From: Sediminispirochaeta bajacaliforniensis DSM 16054
GTDB lineage: Bacteria > Spirochaetota > Spirochaetia > DSM-16054 > Sediminispirochaetaceae
Length of the DNA stretch: 64,000 bases
Assembly (NCBI RefSeq): GCF_000378205.1
Contig: NZ_KB899422.1
Location: 1 to 64,000 of the forward strand
Direction of reading: 5' to 3'
The notes under the pieces are model-generated. The model searched no databases, was not told the origin of the DNA, and saw nothing but the letters and a program-made list of their open reading frames with translations. Of the stretch, positions 63,653 to 64,000 are shown one piece after another. Position 1 is the first letter of the stretch. The number at the start of each line of letters is the position of its first letter. A program made the position numbers and the translations under genes.

Positions 63653-64000
63653 ATGTACTCAAAGCATGCGACAATTGGAAACAAGCTCATTCTGGTCATT
63701 ACATTATTGCTGCTGGTAATCTGTGGAGGCATGGGCTGTGTAGCCTATCTCAGTGCCGCAAAAGAGATAAAATCAAGTGTCTCGGAATCTCTTGAGGAGA
63801 TTGCAACGGATTCCGCCAGGTACATTCGTACGGTAATCGACAATAAGCTGCTCGAAATCGAACTTCTCGCAAGTCAGGAGGCACTACGCAGCAACAACTG
63901 GACAGAGCAAAAATCTATTCTTAAGGACAAAGCAACTCAACTCGGGTATTTGGGGATGGGAATTGTCGGGCCGGATGGCACAGCACACTACCCCGACGGC
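63653..64000 (+). CDS. Membrane sensor or chemoreceptor, N-terminal part (cut by window edge)
   Basis: An ATG at 63653 with GGAG seven bases upstream opens a frame that runs off the window with 116 codons visible. It starts MYSKHATIGNKLILVI, with one membrane span at about residues 8-31, then an extracytoplasmic helix (KEIKSSVSESLEEIATDSAR) and the start of a Cache-like domain (TQLGYLGMGIVGPDGTAHY). This layout is usual for methyl-accepting chemotaxis proteins, but also for Cache histidine kinases or cyclases. The output domain is outside the window. Confidence 0.7.
   Translation, partial: MYSKHATIGNKLILVITLLLLVICGGMGCVAYLSAAKEIKSSVSESLEEIATDSARYIRTVIDNKLLEIELLASQEALRSNNWTEQKSILKDKATQLGYLGMGIVGPDGTAHYPDG

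Noticed and set aside
63307-63795. A 162-codon plus-strand frame across the sugar-operon promoter
   Set aside because: It lies antisense to the binding-protein signal sequence and overlaps the real sensor start in another frame; its composition is not protein-like.
1-64000. tRNA, rRNA, CRISPR arrays and riboswitches
   Set aside because: No cloverleaf with a TTCGA-type T-loop, no regularly spaced direct repeats and no known riboswitch core were found by reading; a covariance-model search would be needed to exclude small RNAs.

Overview
The window looks like a chromosomal segment of a free-living, anaerobic, saccharolytic spirochaete (Spirochaeta/Sediminispirochaeta type). The main evidence is a fused DctQM TRAP permease beside a TatT-like lipoprotein and its partner binding protein, the arrangement known from Treponema pallidum. 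Further support comes from a long 555-residue PPi-dependent phosphofructokinase with the GGDDS motif, many lipoprotein or signal-peptide proteins, and moderate GC with AT-rich intergenic spaces. The taxonomic assignment is inference from gene content. No rRNA, tRNA or CRISPR array was seen.

Layout: (1) 1-1.3 kb is a scarred edge with the tail of an IS3 transposase, an IS481-type remnant, a truncated Doc/Fic start and an apparently intact YefM-YoeB toxin-antitoxin pair. (2) 1.3-3.4 kb holds small accessory genes: a PhnO-like acetyltransferase, an N-formylglutamate amidohydrolase, a TIGR04076-type protein and a small Cys-rich protein. (3) 3.5-20.4 kb is the most distinctive block. A dipeptide-type ABC importer, a CocE/NonD hydrolase and a LacI regulator run on the minus strand into an esterase followed directly by a complete citrate lyase set, citDEFXGC. 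A paralogous esterase-LacI pair diverges from the importer. No citrate permease is present, so the block may import and open a citrate-bearing conjugate. (4) 20.5-30.1 kb holds a sirtuin, a LuxR-type regulator and a string of PAS histidine kinases and receiver proteins, with an aldo/keto reductase and a second TIGR04076-type protein. (5) 30.1-35.6 kb is a LacI regulator divergent from argCJBD. (6) 35.7-40.4 kb has a strongly promoted 56-residue basic protein, YidD, a secreted (G/A)-x-x-x repeat protein, uridine kinase, a LysM/degenerate M23 protein and an acyltransferase-like gene coupled to a zinc-ribbon membrane protein.

(7) 40.5-44.9 kb is a tightly overlapping minus-strand operon: ArsC-like protein, metallo-beta-lactamase fold hydrolase, acyl-CoA synthetase, DAHP synthase and DJ-1/PfpI protein. 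(8) asnS meets a second minus-strand operon, manA-yaiI-tatT-tatP-dctQM, with a 4-base overlap. (9) 52-57.6 kb runs plus: galactokinase, PPi-phosphofructokinase, terminator and a large unrecognised lipoprotein. (10) 57.6-63.4 kb is a minus-strand sugar operon (binding protein, two permeases, ROK kinase, SIS isomerase, RpiR regulator) with a good promoter and operator-like dyad. The start of a membrane sensor or chemoreceptor gene runs off the right edge.

Together the genes describe a fermentative heterotroph with transporter-linked catabolic operons under local LacI and RpiR control and glycolysis through PPi-phosphofructokinase. Many of the starts were moved to internal ATG codons where a Shine-Dalgarno sequence or the upstream stop codon decides.
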